A DNA stretch of 64,000 bases from Ascidiaceihabitans sp029251465 (GCF_042932805.1 NZ_CP170633.1:3162001-3226000); one strand, 5' to 3'. Counted from the first letter of the stretch, positions 28,611 to 38,217 are shown. The notes: generated from the sequence alone by a model not told the origin. Program-made: numbers and translations.

Positions 28611-31226
28611 TTAGTGAACAGTGGCCTCGTCCGGTTTTGGCCGGTTCGATGCGGCGATCCGGTCACCGATGATCAGGCCATCTGCACCCGCTGAGACTTC
28701 GATCGTGTCGCCGTCCAGCACGTCACCCGCCAGCAGCATTTCAGCCAGCGGATTCTGCAGCGCGTTCTGGATGACACGTTTCAACGGGCGTGCGCCAAAC
28801 ACCGGATCATAGCCTTCGTCCGCGAGCCACGTGCGCGCGCCGTCGTCCAGATCAAGCGTGATCTTGCGCGCCGCCAACCGACGCAACAGGCGCGCCATCT
28901 GGATCTTCACGATGCCATCCATGTCGCCGCGGTTCAGGCGATCAAAGATGATCGTTTCATCCAGACGGTTCAGGAATTCGGGGCGGAAATGTCCGCGCAC
29001 GGCCTCCATCACATCGCGTTTGGCGTCCGATGCATCAGCACCATCCGGCAGTTGGCTCAGCGCTTGCGCGCCCAAGTTCGACGTCAGGATAATCAGCGTT
29101 TGCTTGAAATCCACCGTGCGCCCTTGACCGTCCGTCAGCACGCCGTCGTCCAAAACCTGCAACAGGACATTGAACACGTCGGGGTGCGCCTTTTCGACCT
29201 CGTCAAATAGGACAACCTGGTACGGGCGACGCCGCACCGCTTCGGTCAGAACGCCACCCTCGTCGTAGCCGACATAGCCAGGAGGTGCCCCGATCAGCCG
29301 CGAAACCGCATGTTTTTCCATAAATTCGGACATGTCGATGCGCACCATCGCGCTGTCATCGTCGAATAGGAATTCTGCGACCGCCTTGGTCAGTTCGGTT
29401 TTCCCGACGCCGGTTGGGCCGAGGAACAGGAAAGATCCCAGCGGGCGATCTTCGTCGTTCAAACCAGCGCGCGACCGGCGCACGGCATTGGACAACGCGG
29501 TGACCGCTGTGGATTGACCGATGACGCGACTGTGCAGTTGGTCTTCCATCCGCAGCAGTTTTTCACGGTCGCCTTCCAGCATTTTTGCGGTCGGGATTCC
29601 TGTCCAGCGTTCAACCACCGACGCGATCTGTTCGGGGCGCACGGCCTCAGCAACCATCGCTTCGGATTCAGCGCCTTCAGCCTCGCCCAATTTGCGTTCC
29701 AGATCGGGGATCACGCCGTACGACAGCTCTCCGGCTTTGGCCAGATTGCCCTCGCGTTTCGCGATCTCCAGCTCGCTGCGCGCATGATCCAAATGCTCTT
29801 TGATGTCACGCGCCCCCGCCAGTTTGTCGCGCTCTGCCTGCCACTGCGCGGTCATTTCAGCGCTGCGTTCTTGCAGATCAGCCAGATCCTTTTCCAGCGT
29901 TTCCAGACGATCCTTGGACGCGGCATCGTCCTCCAGTCGAAGCGCCTCTGCCTCGATCTGTTTTTGCATGATGTCGCGGTCCAGCGCGTCGAGTTCCTCG
30001 GGTTTGCTGTCGACTTCCATGCGCAAACGGCTGGCGGCCTCGTCCATCAGATCGATGGCTTTGTCGGGCAGAAACCGGTCGGTGATGTAGCGGTGCGACA
30101 AGGTTGCCGCCGCAACCAGCGCGCTGTCGGAAATGCGAACACCGTGGTGCAATTCGTACTTTTCCTTGATGCCGCGCAGGATCGATATCGTGTCCTCGAC
30201 AGTGGGTTCTGCGATAATCACCGGCTGGAAACGACGGGCCAAAGCCGCGTCTTTTTCAACGTATTTGCGGTATTCATCCAAGGTTGTGGCACCGACGCAG
30301 TGCAATTCGCCGCGCGCCAAGGCAGGCTTGATCAGGTTGGCCGCATCCATCGCGCCCTCGCCTTTGCCCGCGCCGACAAGCGTGTGCATTTCGTCGATGA
30401 ACAGGATGATTTCGCCGGCAGCTTCGGTGACCTCGGTCAACACGGCCTTCAGGCGTTCCTCGAATTCACCGCGATATTTTGCGCCGGCGATCAACGCGCC
30501 CATGTCCAACGACAACAGGCGTTTGTTGCGCAAGGATTCAGGCACGTCGCCGTTGATGATGCGCAGAGCCAAACCTTCGGCGATCGCGGTCTTACCCACG
30601 CCCGGTTCACCGATCAAAACCGGGTTGTTTTTGGTGCGGCGCGACAAGACCTGCATTGCGCGGCGGATTTCCTCGTCACGGCCAATGATCGGGTCAATCT
30701 TGCCTTCTTCGGCGCGGGTTGTCAGGTCTTGGGCGTATTTTTTCAACGCGTCATAGCCATCTTCGGCGCTGGCACTGTCGGCTGTGCGGCCTTTGCGAAT
30801 GTCGTTGATCGCGGTGTTCAAAGCCTGGGCGTTAACCTTACCGGCGTCCAATGCCGTTTTGGCACCGGACTTAACCATGCACAGTGCCATCAAGATGCGT
30901 TCGACCGGCACAAAGCTGTCGCCCGCTTTCTTAGCCAGCGCTTCGGCTTCGGCCAAAACTTTGCTCGTTGTGTTGTCCAAATAAACCTGTGCGGCATCGC
31001 CTGACACTTTGGCCAATTTGCCCAACGATACGTCAGTGGCCACTGCCACCGCGCGTGCATCACCACCCGCTGCCGTGATCAAATTGCTGGCCAAACCTTG
31101 GTCATCGTCCATCAGTGCTTTTAGAATATGTTCAGGCGTCAGCCGTTGGTGACTGTCGCGTGTGGCGATCGTCTGGGCAGCTTGTACAAAGCCGCGCGAC
31201 CGCTCTGTGAACTTGGTTAAGTCCAT
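28611..31226 (-). CDS. clpB: ClpB disaggregase, 871 aa
   Basis: A full-length AAA+ protein disaggregase. It has the double Clp N-domain (residues ~1-145), NBD1 with GEPGVGKT, an M-domain coiled coil rich in Lys/Glu (~400-520) that contacts DnaK, and NBD2 with GPTGVGKT, then the VLFDEVEKAHPDVFN Walker B. It threads aggregated proteins with DnaKJ-GrpE after heat stress. The start is ATG with AAAAGGAGA upstream. A heat-shock promoter is expected upstream, but no clean match was found. Confidence 0.97.
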   Translation of the reverse strand: MDLTKFTERSRGFVQAAQTIATRDSHQRLTPEHILKALMDDDQGLASNLITAAGGDARAVAVATDVSLGKLAKVSGDAAQVYLDNTTSKVLAEAEALAKKAGDSFVPVERILMALCMVKSGAKTALDAGKVNAQALNTAINDIRKGRTADSASAEDGYDALKKYAQDLTTRAEEGKIDPIIGRDEEIRRAMQVLSRRTKNNPVLIGEPGVGKTAIAEGLALRIINGDVPESLRNKRLLSLDMGALIAGAKYRGEFEERLKAVLTEVTEAAGEIILFIDEMHTLVGAGKGEGAMDAANLIKPALARGELHCVGATTLDEYRKYVEKDAALARRFQPVIIAEPTVEDTISILRGIKEKYELHHGVRISDSALVAAATLSHRYITDRFLPDKAIDLMDEAASRLRMEVDSKPEELDALDRDIMQKQIEAEALRLEDDAASKDRLETLEKDLADLQERSAEMTAQWQAERDKLAGARDIKEHLDHARSELEIAKREGNLAKAGELSYGVIPDLERKLGEAEGAESEAMVAEAVRPEQIASVVERWTGIPTAKMLEGDREKLLRMEDQLHSRVIGQSTAVTALSNAVRRSRAGLNDEDRPLGSFLFLGPTGVGKTELTKAVAEFLFDDDSAMVRIDMSEFMEKHAVSRLIGAPPGYVGYDEGGVLTEAVRRRPYQVVLFDEVEKAHPDVFNVLLQVLDDGVLTDGQGRTVDFKQTLIILTSNLGAQALSQLPDGADASDAKRDVMEAVRGHFRPEFLNRLDETIIFDRLNRGDMDGIVKIQMARLLRRLAARKITLDLDDGARTWLADEGYDPVFGARPLKRVIQNALQNPLAEMLLAGDVLDGDTIEVSAGADGLIIGDRIAASNRPKPDEATVH

Positions 31227-31492
31227 GGTCGTCTCCTTTTAAAAAGCGCCCTGTCTCGTGTCGCACCTGACAAGCAGCATACGACATTTATCGGGCCTCA
31301 TACCCCACTTGGGCATAATATTCGGGCAATTCAAGAGGGGTGCTATTGTCAAAAAACATCCCTAAAACCGCTTGTTTTGACGATAAAATCGCAAGATTCA
31401 CAAAAGTTTTACAAAATTCCCCTCGAAATGAAGAAAACAAAACCCAATGTATTTATCACGAAACGAGCAATAACAAAAACAGGTGTCCAGAT
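31227..31492. other. Divergent intergenic region upstream of clpB
   Basis: The 266 bp between clpB and the small protein gene are A/T-rich in the right half. The clpB promoter lies here, but no certain sigma-32 site can be picked. Confidence 0.4.
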
Positions 31493-31807
31493 ATGCAACG
31501 TCATACAGTCGAACTGAACAACGTCATTTACAACGCGACCAGCCAACGCTTTGAGGCATTGGCGACGGTCCACGGCGGAACCGAGACGCGCAAATTCGCA
31601 TGCGCCATCGACGCGCCAATCGACATGTCCTTTGAGGACGCATCCGTTGGTCTGACCACACAAGCGCTGCGTCGTCATTCCGGTCGTGGCGGCCTGTCAT
31701 CTTCACAGGTGTTCAACCCGACCTTGGCCCAGCGCACCATCCGTGCCGCCGCCCCGACCAAGCGCAACTTTGATCCGTTCGACATGCTGCGCCGTCTCGC
31801 CGCCTGA
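31493..31807 (+). CDS. Conserved hypothetical protein, 104 aa
   Basis: Starts MQRHTVELNNVIYNATSQRF and continues with a beta-rich N-terminal part (FEALATVHGGTETRKFACAI), then a more disordered, Arg/Ser-rich C-terminal half ending NFDPFDMLRRLAA. There is no recognised domain. The ATG has AGGTG upstream; the frame is open back to 31340, but that part is A/T-rich and non-coding in character. A terminator follows at 31914. The function is unknown. Confidence 0.65.
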   Translation: MQRHTVELNNVIYNATSQRFEALATVHGGTETRKFACAIDAPIDMSFEDASVGLTTQALRRHSGRGGLSSSQVFNPTLAQRTIRAAAPTKRNFDPFDMLRRLAA

Positions 31808-31913
31808 CCCAAAGCTACATTTCATTCCAATGCGCAGGCCCGCGTCATTCCCCTATGTTTTGCGGCCTGCACAGCAGAGACAGCTGCCTGCCTGCTAAAG
31901 TCTCTGATACTCA

Positions 31914-31945
31914 CCCGGCCGTACAGTGTGCGTGCCGGGCTTTTT
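31914..31945 (+). terminator. Terminator
   Basis: Arms cccggc (31914-31919) and gccggg (31934-31939) with a 14-base loop followed by CTTTTT. Confidence 0.7.
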
Positions 31946-32044
31946 ACTGACCTCAGACAAATGTGGGGAATAATTTAACGACTTTCCCTTAGAACACAGC
32001 CACCTGCCGCTATACGATCCGACTGGTAAAACGGGGGTCGTGGC

Positions 32045-32314
32045 GTGCAGATAACCAGTGTTGATTTTGTCGAAGTAAACGCATCCGAAGCGCAGTGTTT
32101 GTTGACCTGTGAAGACGTGGTTGTGTCGTTAAAATGCGTTAGTCTTTTGCCAGCAGAGGCCGACGCGACGCAGCACCGGATCGCATGGTTACAAGACGCC
32201 CTGCGCCAATTGCGTCGCATGCCAGAATACCGTGCCGCCGCTGCCGAAACCGAATTTGGCGAGATCGCTCTAAGCGCGTCCTCCGCCTTACAGCGTCGCG
32301 CGGCCTCAGTCTAA
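32045..32314 (+). CDS. Hypothetical protein, 89 aa
   Basis: A GTG-start frame, MQITSVDFVEVNASEAQCLL..., with a short beta-rich N-terminal region and a helical C-terminal part (HRIAWLQDALRQLRRMPEYR). A G-rich stretch lies upstream as possible ribosome-binding site. No motif is recognised. It sits 98 bp before pyrF, same strand. It could be a real small cytosolic protein; support is moderate. Confidence 0.5.
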   Translation: MQITSVDFVEVNASEAQCLLTCEDVVVSLKCVSLLPAEADATQHRIAWLQDALRQLRRMPEYRAAAAETEFGEIALSASSALQRRAASV

Positions 32315-32412
32315 AGGCCCAATTTTGGCGGCTTTGCAGGCTAAGCATAGACTTGGTGCGCCCGATCCTTTAGTGACCCGATTGTTTGTTTGCAGAAAAC
32401 AGGGATCACACC

Positions 32413-33102
32413 ATGACAGATGACAGATTGATTGTAGCGCTGGACGTGCCGAATGCGCACGCCGCACACGAATTAACCATGCAAATCGGCGATGCCGTTA
32501 ACTTTTATAAAATCGGCTTGGGGATGCTGACCACCGGTGGCCTGGCATTGGCCAACGAGCTGATCCAAGAACACAACAAACGCATTTTCCTTGATATGAA
32601 ACTGTTCGACATCGGGGCCACGATCGAGGCTGCGGTGCGTGGATTGGCGCAATTCGATCTGGATTTCCTGACGGTGCATGGTGATCCGCATGTAATCGAC
32701 GCTGCCAAACAGGGCGCTGCGGGCAGCAATCTGAAAATCCTTGGCGTGACTATTCTGACGTCTTTGGACCGCGCTGATCTGGATGCGTGCCTGATCAAAG
32801 ATGGCGACGTTCAGGATTTGGTTATCACCCGCGCCGCCCGCGCGTTTGAGGCAGGTGCCGATGGCGTCATCGCCTCGCCCCAAGAGGCCGCGATGATCCG
32901 TGCATTGCCCGAAGCAAAAGACCGCCTGATTGTGACCCCCGGCGTGCGCCCAGTCGGGGCTGCGTTAGGTGATCAAAAGCGGGTGGCAACACCGCATCGA
33001 GCGATCACAGACGGGGCCGATCACATCGTTGTCGGGCGTCCGATTTGGCAAGCCCCAAGCCCGACCGACGCCGCACAACAGATTATCGCCAGTCTACCTT
33101 AA
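32413..33102 (+). CDS. pyrF: Orotidine 5'-phosphate decarboxylase, 229 aa
   Basis: Catalyses the last step of UMP synthesis. The start MTDDRLIVALDVPN holds the first active-site Asp; IFLDMKLFDIGATI contains the conserved D-x-K-x-x-D motif (the D-K-D catalytic set); VTPGVRP is the phosphate-binding loop and GADHIVVGRPIW the C-terminal one. The ATG at 32413 was chosen because family homology starts there; nine extra codons upstream have no support. Confidence 0.95.
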   Translation: MTDDRLIVALDVPNAHAAHELTMQIGDAVNFYKIGLGMLTTGGLALANELIQEHNKRIFLDMKLFDIGATIEAAVRGLAQFDLDFLTVHGDPHVIDAAKQGAAGSNLKILGVTILTSLDRADLDACLIKDGDVQDLVITRAARAFEAGADGVIASPQEAAMIRALPEAKDRLIVTPGVRPVGAALGDQKRVATPHRAITDGADHIVVGRPIWQAPSPTDAAQQIIASLP

Positions 33103-33250
33103 CCCGTCTTCTTGTGTGAAAATCGCCACAACATACACGATATAGTTGTGGCCAGGTATTCCATACTAGGTGAATCCGCCAAACTACTGTATGCATACGT
33201 TATTAGGTGATACTCCCCGACGGACCCGTTCTTCCTGAGGTTCGTCAACT

Positions 33251-33284
33251 CCCCTCGCTCAGACAGCGAGGGGTTTTCTTTTTT
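33251..33284 (+). terminator. Strong intrinsic terminator
   Basis: CCCCTCGCT, loop CAGAC, AGCGAGGGG, then TTTTCTTTTTT. It lies ~150 bp after pyrF and overlaps the convergent Nudix stop codon. A second inverted repeat (gccacaac/gttgtggc, 33125-33152) lies between pyrF and it. Confidence 0.85.
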
Positions 33285-33711
33285 AGTCACCGGATTCTCC
33301 GTTCAAATAAACCCGCAGACGGTCGCCTAACGGACCGATCGTTTTGGGGTGATTGATGTACTCAGACGTGCTCATCAACACCCAGCGCTGGCCCTCGTCG
33401 CCAAGCTGAATGTCGCGGGCGACCTGTGCAGGTAAGTGCGCGACAAAGAACCACTTATCCCCTAAATCACTGTCAAAACGCTTGCCCCAGACCACTGCAT
33501 TCGGGTCAATCAGCAACCCCAGTTCCTCGCGTGTTTCGCGCAGGGCGCACGCCATCGGGGTCTCACTCCCTTCGCGCCCACCGCCGGGCATATCCCAGCA
33601 ATCCGGCCACGGAATATCGTCACGGTCATCGCGCAAAATCACGGCCAGATTATCGCCCACAAACAGCGCCAGCTTGGCCCCGTGGAATGGCGTGGGAAAG
33701 GTCATGTTCAT
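33283..33711 (-). CDS. Nudix hydrolase, 142 aa
   Basis: Contains the Nudix box GGGREGSETPMACALRETREELGL (consensus GX5EX7REUXEEXGU; residues about 44-67), which binds Mg and hydrolyses nucleoside diphosphate-linked substrates. The N-terminal part carries LALFVGDNLAVILRDD and the tail ends GDRLRVYLNGESGD. The specific substrate is unknown; a housecleaning role is likely. Convergent with pyrF. Confidence 0.9.
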   Translation of the reverse strand: MNMTFPTPFHGAKLALFVGDNLAVILRDDRDDIPWPDCWDMPGGGREGSETPMACALRETREELGLLIDPNAVVWGKRFDSDLGDKWFFVAHLPAQVARDIQLGDEGQRWVLMSTSEYINHPKTIGPLGDRLRVYLNGESGD

Positions 33712-33763
33712 CCTAACGTCCTCGCGTTAAACTGCCTGTGAACCCTATCAGAGCCGTACCAAA

Positions 33764-35017
33764 ATGCCTGCCCTTTGTCGCGATTGCATGACCCAATTCC
33801 CGAGCGGTCGGCGCTGCCCCGCCTGCGCCAGTCCGCGTGTCGTTAACCATGCAGAGCTGTATGACCTGTCGATTGCCCACATGGATTGCGATGCGTTTTA
33901 TGCGTCGGTCGAAAAGCGTGACGACCCCAGCCTGTCGGACAAACCCGTGATCATCGGTGGCGGGCGGCGTGGTGTGGTGTCGACCGCCTGTTACGTGGCG
34001 CGCATTCGCGGTGTGCGATCTGCCATGCCGATGTTTCAGGCCCTGAAATTGTGCCCCAATGCGGTGATCATCAAACCGCGAATGGAGGCCTACGTCGAGG
34101 CATCCCGCGCGATCCGCAAGATGATGGAAGACCTGACCCCCGCCATCGAACCGCTGTCGCTGGACGAGGCATTCATGGACCTGCGCGGCACCGCCCGCTT
34201 GCACGGCGCTCCGCCTGCGGTCATGCTGGCGCGGTTGATAAAACGGATGCGGGACGAGTTAGGGCTGACCGGATCTATCGGGCTAAGTCACAATAAATTC
34301 CTCGCCAAGGTCGCCTCTGATCTGAACAAACCGCACGGATTTTCGGTGATCGGTGCCGCAGAAACCGACGATTTCCTGCGCGACAAACCCGTGGGCATGA
34401 TCTGGGGTGTGGGCGCCGTGACCAAAGTTGCACTGGAAAAGGCGGGCATCCGCACTTTTACCGATTTGCTACGTTGGGATCGGGCTGATTTGACGGTGCG
34501 GTTCGGGTCCATGGGCGAACGTTTGTGGCACCTTGCGCGTGGGCAGGACCATCGCCGTGTCAGCGCGCATGAACCGGTCAAATCGATCTCAAAAGAAACG
34601 ACGTTCAATGACGACACGTCGGATCTCGAGATCCTCGATGGGCATCTTTGGCGGTTGGCGGAACAAGTATCTGATCGCGCCAAGGCCAAGGATCTCGCGG
34701 GTCGCGTTGTGACGCTGAAATTGAAACGCACCGATCATTCGACGATCACGCGACGGGTCACGCTGCACGACGGCACGCAAATGGCTGACGTGGTTTATCG
34801 CACAGCGCGCGCGTTGTTCGATCAGGTTGGCAACCAAGGCCCCTACCGATTGTTGGGGTGCGGGTTGTCGCATCTGATCAGTGCCGAAGGGGCGGATTGG
34901 TCGAACGATCTGCTGGACCCCGACGCCAATAAACGTAGTGCGGCCGAGCGTGCGACAGACAAAATCCGTGAAAAATTCGGTTCGGATGCGATCCTGAAAG
35001 GGCGCGCGCTGCGCTGA
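33764..35017 (+). CDS. dinB: DNA polymerase IV, 417 aa
   Basis: Y-family translesion polymerase. MDCDAFYASVEKR and LSLDEAFMDL hold the catalytic carboxylates, and a little-finger domain follows (HSTITRRVTLHDGT). An N-terminal zinc ribbon, CRDCMTQFPSGRRCPAC, is an addition seen in many alphaproteobacterial DinB proteins. No SOS box was seen upstream. Convergent with the methyltransferase gene (stops are 0-1 bp apart). Confidence 0.94.
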   Translation: MPALCRDCMTQFPSGRRCPACASPRVVNHAELYDLSIAHMDCDAFYASVEKRDDPSLSDKPVIIGGGRRGVVSTACYVARIRGVRSAMPMFQALKLCPNAVIIKPRMEAYVEASRAIRKMMEDLTPAIEPLSLDEAFMDLRGTARLHGAPPAVMLARLIKRMRDELGLTGSIGLSHNKFLAKVASDLNKPHGFSVIGAAETDDFLRDKPVGMIWGVGAVTKVALEKAGIRTFTDLLRWDRADLTVRFGSMGERLWHLARGQDHRRVSAHEPVKSISKETTFNDDTSDLEILDGHLWRLAEQVSDRAKAKDLAGRVVTLKLKRTDHSTITRRVTLHDGTQMADVVYRTARALFDQVGNQGPYRLLGCGLSHLISAEGADWSNDLLDPDANKRSAAERATDKIREKFGSDAILKGRALR

Positions 35018-36124
35018 TTACAGCGGCCCCGTGCGATACAGCGATACCTTTAGGCCACCGTTTGAAACCGGCCGTGTTTGTTCCAGAAACTTCAAACCCA
35101 TTGTGTTGGCAAGGCTCGCATCCGAGGTCACAACCCCCACGCGCCAGCCTTTGAACTGGGTTTTTAGCATCGTGCCCAATTGCGCATAAACCGGATACAG
35201 CGTCTTTTTCGACCCGATCCGCGCGCCGTACGGCGGGTTCACCATGACCAAACCTTTTGGCCCATCGGGGGCTTCAGCCTCGGCAAAAGGCCGTTCCTGA
35301 AACGAACACATCTGGGCCACACCTGCGCGCTCGGCGTTTTCGCCGCTCATCCGCACAGCACCCGCATCACGGTCCGATCCATAGAACCGCTGATCGCTGG
35401 AATTTGTCGTGTCGACAGCCTTAATGTCTGCCCACGCGTCTGCGTCAAACGTCGCCAACTGCTCAAACCCAAAAGCCCGCGCACGACCGGGGTTCAGCCC
35501 GCTCGCAATTTCCGCCGCTTCTATCAAAAACGTGCCTGATCCGCACATCGGATCATAGACCGGCTCATGCCCGTCGTACCCGCATTGGCGCAAAAACAAA
35601 GAGGCCAAGGTTTCACGCATCGGTGCCTTGCCTACCGCAACTTTGTGCCCGCGTTTGTGCAGCAGTTCGCCGCTCGTATCGATGCTGATGGTGCACAGAT
35701 CGTCCTCGATCCGGACCATGATTTTTAGCGCGGCGTCTTTGCTGATTTCAGCCCCGTGTTCCTCGGTGATCGCGCGCTCTACCCGCTGTGCTGCGGCACC
35801 TGCATGATAAATTCGCGATTTTTTGCACATCACCTCGACCTTCACAGGCACATCGACGCGCAAAATTTCACCCCACGGGAATTTCCGCATCCGTTTGTCC
35901 AGCTGCGCCAAGTGCATCGTGCGAAAGCTGCCGATGCGGGCCAGTACCCGATTGGCCCCCCGCAATTGCAGGTTGGCGCGCCACACCTCGGCCCACCCGC
36001 CGCGGGTCGCAACGCCACCCTTCAACACTTCGGGCGCGGCGAATCCTAAGGCGATGGCTTCATCCGCCAGCACCTGTTCCAGCCCGGGGGCCGTTGCGAA
36101 AAATATCTCGAATTCGGTATCCAT
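35018..36124 (-). CDS. THUMP-domain class I rRNA methyltransferase (RlmL N-terminal type), 368 aa
   Basis: An N-terminal THUMP RNA-binding region (residues ~55-150) followed by a Rossmann methyltransferase: YDPMCGSGTFLIEAAEIA binds SAM (motif I) and VMVNPPYGARIG is the catalytic N/DPPY motif (motif IV). This matches the RlmL-N half that methylates N2 of G2445 in 23S rRNA; RlmK is absent. The name is family-based; the site is inferred. Confidence 0.88.
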   Translation of the reverse strand: MDTEFEIFFATAPGLEQVLADEAIALGFAAPEVLKGGVATRGGWAEVWRANLQLRGANRVLARIGSFRTMHLAQLDKRMRKFPWGEILRVDVPVKVEVMCKKSRIYHAGAAAQRVERAITEEHGAEISKDAALKIMVRIEDDLCTISIDTSGELLHKRGHKVAVGKAPMRETLASLFLRQCGYDGHEPVYDPMCGSGTFLIEAAEIASGLNPGRARAFGFEQLATFDADAWADIKAVDTTNSSDQRFYGSDRDAGAVRMSGENAERAGVAQMCSFQERPFAEAEAPDGPKGLVMVNPPYGARIGSKKTLYPVYAQLGTMLKTQFKGWRVGVVTSDASLANTMGLKFLEQTRPVSNGGLKVSLYRTGPL

Positions 36125-36160
36125 GTGGCTCCCTAGCGGGGAATGCTGCGCGGGGCGAGC

Positions 36161-37021
36161 CTATTCCGCAGCCAGTGGCATCCGACCCTGCCCGACTTTG
36201 GCAACATCAGCGACAACATCACGCAACGCAGCGCGCACGGCTTCAAAATCACCATTCGGGCGAATCAGCTTTTCGTTCATGTAGATAGACCTGTCGATTT
36301 CGACCTGAACCGCATGTTGACCACGCGATGGGCGCCCGTAGGCTTGCGTGATGTACGCACCCGCGAACGGCACATTGCGTGTGACAACAAAACCGGCCGC
36401 GACAAATGCGGCCTCAAGCCGATCGACAACTTCTGCGGTCGCCGCAGCTCCGAACCTATCGCCCAGCACAACGTCGGGGCGGCGTATGCCTGAGCGTGCA
36501 ACACCGTCCATCGCTTCGTGTGGCATCGAGTGGCAGTCAACAAGCACCGCTTGACCATGCCGTTGGTGTGCTGCGTCCAGCAGTTTTTGCAGCATTTCGT
36601 GGTACGGCGTCCAATATTGGTCGATGCGCCGCTGTGCTTCGGTCTGCGAAATCTTGCCCCGGTAAATTGCGCGCCCGTTGGCAACCACACGGGGAACAAC
36701 ACCCAAACCCGCCGCAACCCGTGGATTATGGCCCGATTTGCGCAGCCCTTCGATCAAGGCAGGATCCAGTTCGTCCGCGCTTCGGTTCAAATCAACAAAC
36801 GCGCGTGGTGCACCGGCTTTCAGGAATGACGCCCCGAACTTTGGCGCGCAATCAAACAGCTGATCGACAAACGCATCCTCGCTTGATCGGATCGTATGCT
36901 CATCCAAAACTGTGCGCCGCAAGAACGACCAAGGATAATCGCGCCCCGAATGAGGTGATGCGAAAACCACGCAAGAGGTCTGCTTTTCAGGGTGCAAAAC
37001 TTCGTAAGCGAACTTGGGCAT
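36161..37021 (-). CDS. N-formylglutamate amidohydrolase, 286 aa
   Basis: Zn-dependent hydrolase of the FGase/HutG family. ASPHSGRDYP near the start and the DCHSMPHEAMDG segment supply metal ligands; PRAFVDLNRSADELDP matches the family. It would release formate and glutamate from N-formylglutamate in histidine breakdown, although no hut genes are nearby, so the substrate could differ. The gene is 36 bp from the methyltransferase gene, same strand. Confidence 0.88.
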   Translation of the reverse strand: MPKFAYEVLHPEKQTSCVVFASPHSGRDYPWSFLRRTVLDEHTIRSSEDAFVDQLFDCAPKFGASFLKAGAPRAFVDLNRSADELDPALIEGLRKSGHNPRVAAGLGVVPRVVANGRAIYRGKISQTEAQRRIDQYWTPYHEMLQKLLDAAHQRHGQAVLVDCHSMPHEAMDGVARSGIRRPDVVLGDRFGAAATAEVVDRLEAAFVAAGFVVTRNVPFAGAYITQAYGRPSRGQHAVQVEIDRSIYMNEKLIRPNGDFEAVRAALRDVVADVAKVGQGRMPLAAE

Positions 37022-37173
37022 ATTCCGTCCTTTGTTGCTTATAACATATAGTAGTTGTTACGATGTTCAAAAGCCCTTGATCCCTGTTCCGACTCCTTTT
37101 ATACGCCCCGTTACCGGCGCGGACTTTCGCGCCCCTTTTTGTTGGGGTGCATTGGTTCAAACTGGCATAGCGT

Positions 37174-37248
37174 GGGGGATTAGCTCAGCGGTAGAGCACT
37201 TCGTTGACATCGAAGGGGTCACAAGTTCGATCCTTGTATCTCCCACCA
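37174..37248 (+). tRNA. tRNA-Val (GAC)
   Basis: Begins GGGGGATTAGCTCAGCGGTA and ends with encoded CCA; anticodon loop TTGACAT gives GAC. Acceptor pairs GGGGGAT/ATCTCCC have one wobble. It lies 82 bp before rpmJ. Confidence 0.95.
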
Positions 37249-37330
37249 CCGACACCCGTCTGGCACCCTGTCAGGCCCCGATTAACCAGGCGCTGCTTTG
37301 CGCCATGACAAACAGGAAGGAATTCGCACC

Positions 37331-37456
37331 ATGAAGGTACGCAACTCGCTCCGCTCGCTCAAGAGCCGGCACCGTGACTGCCGCATTGTCCGTCGCAAAG
37401 GCCGTGTTTACGTGATCAACAAAACACAGCCTCGCTTTAAGGCCCGCCAAGGTTAA
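37331..37456 (+). CDS. rpmJ: 50S ribosomal protein L36, 41 aa
   Basis: MKVRNSLRSLKSRHRDCRIV followed by RRKGRVYVINKTQPRFKARQG. This is the 41-residue L36 form that alphaproteobacteria use (the zinc-site cysteines of classical L36 are reduced). A very basic protein of the large-subunit centre. AAGGA precedes the ATG, and a strong terminator follows. Confidence 0.95.
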   Translation: MKVRNSLRSLKSRHRDCRIVRRKGRVYVINKTQPRFKARQG

Positions 37457-37486
37457 TCTTTGGGCGTTAGACGACGCATATGTTAC

Positions 37487-37518
37487 AAAAAGGCCGCTCC
37501 TTCGGGGGGCGGCTTTTT
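37487..37518. terminator. rpmJ terminator (bidirectional)
   Basis: AAAAAGGCCGCTCC, loop TTCG, GGGGGCGGCTTTTT (one bulge and one wobble). It lies between rpmJ and the convergent WYL regulator. Confidence 0.85.
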
Positions 37519-37533
37519 CCGTTTCAGGCTTGT

Positions 37534-38217
37534 TTACAATGGCTTGGTCGACACCGTCTGGTCTTTTTGGGTCTCTTCCCACAACCGCAACAACGCTGCA
37601 CTTTGACCCGAAAACTGCGCGTCCTGCGTCACGCATGATTTGATTCGATCCAGCCTGAAATGGCGCAACCCTTGGCGCAATACGCACCACGCCACGATGA
37701 TGGCACTGTCACTGAAATAGATCACCGCCAATGGCCAAATCACCCGCTGCGTCTGGTTGCCTGCCTCATCGCCGTAGGCAATTTCGAGACAATTTTCGCT
37801 GCGAATAGCTTCTCTGATTTGGGCAGGATCGACGCGCACGTCATGCTGCAGCCCCCACGACGAAGCGATCAATTGTCGCGTGCTGGGCGCCACCGCATTC
37901 AGCTTGCGCGCGGCCCGTCCCGCAGCGCGCCACAGCCCCGCATCTCCGGTCCGTGCAATCATGCTAAGGCCTAGGGCGATCGCCTCGGCCTCATCCACAT
38001 CCAGATTGATCGGGGGCAAATCGTAACCTTTGCGCATCACATAACCGATCCCCGGCTCGCCCAGAATCGGTGTTTGCATGGCTTGCAGGCTGGCAATATC
38101 GCGGTAGATCGTGCGCACCGACACCTCTAGCGCGCTGGCAATGTCTCGCGCGAGCATCGGCGCTTTGGCGGCGCGTAACATCTGGATGATCTCAAAGAAC
38201 CGTGCGGATTTCGACAT
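37534..38217 (-). CDS. YafY/DeoR-type HTH-WYL transcriptional regulator, 227 aa
   Basis: An N-terminal winged helix (residues ~5-60, ARDIASALEVSVRTIYRDIA) and a C-terminal WYL-type ligand domain; the AIVVAWCVLRQGLRHFRLDRI region matches WYL proteins, which sense nucleic-acid fragments or ligands. The start at 38217 (MSKSARFFEII) fits the domain; the four residues upstream add nothing. It is divergent from an EamA exporter, and a palindrome lies between them, suggesting local control. Confidence 0.88.
   Translation of the reverse strand: MSKSARFFEIIQMLRAAKAPMLARDIASALEVSVRTIYRDIASLQAMQTPILGEPGIGYVMRKGYDLPPINLDVDEAEAIALGLSMIARTGDAGLWRAAGRAARKLNAVAPSTRQLIASSWGLQHDVRVDPAQIREAIRSENCLEIAYGDEAGNQTQRVIWPLAVIYFSDSAIIVAWCVLRQGLRHFRLDRIKSCVTQDAQFSGQSAALLRLWEETQKDQTVSTKPL

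Noticed and set aside
29514..31004. 496-codon forward frame opposite clpB
   Set aside because: Antisense shadow of a well-supported gene, caused by codon bias.
31227..31340. Possible sigma-32 promoter of clpB (CCCGATAAAT-like)
   Set aside because: The matching -35 element (CTTGAA) is absent at the right distance.
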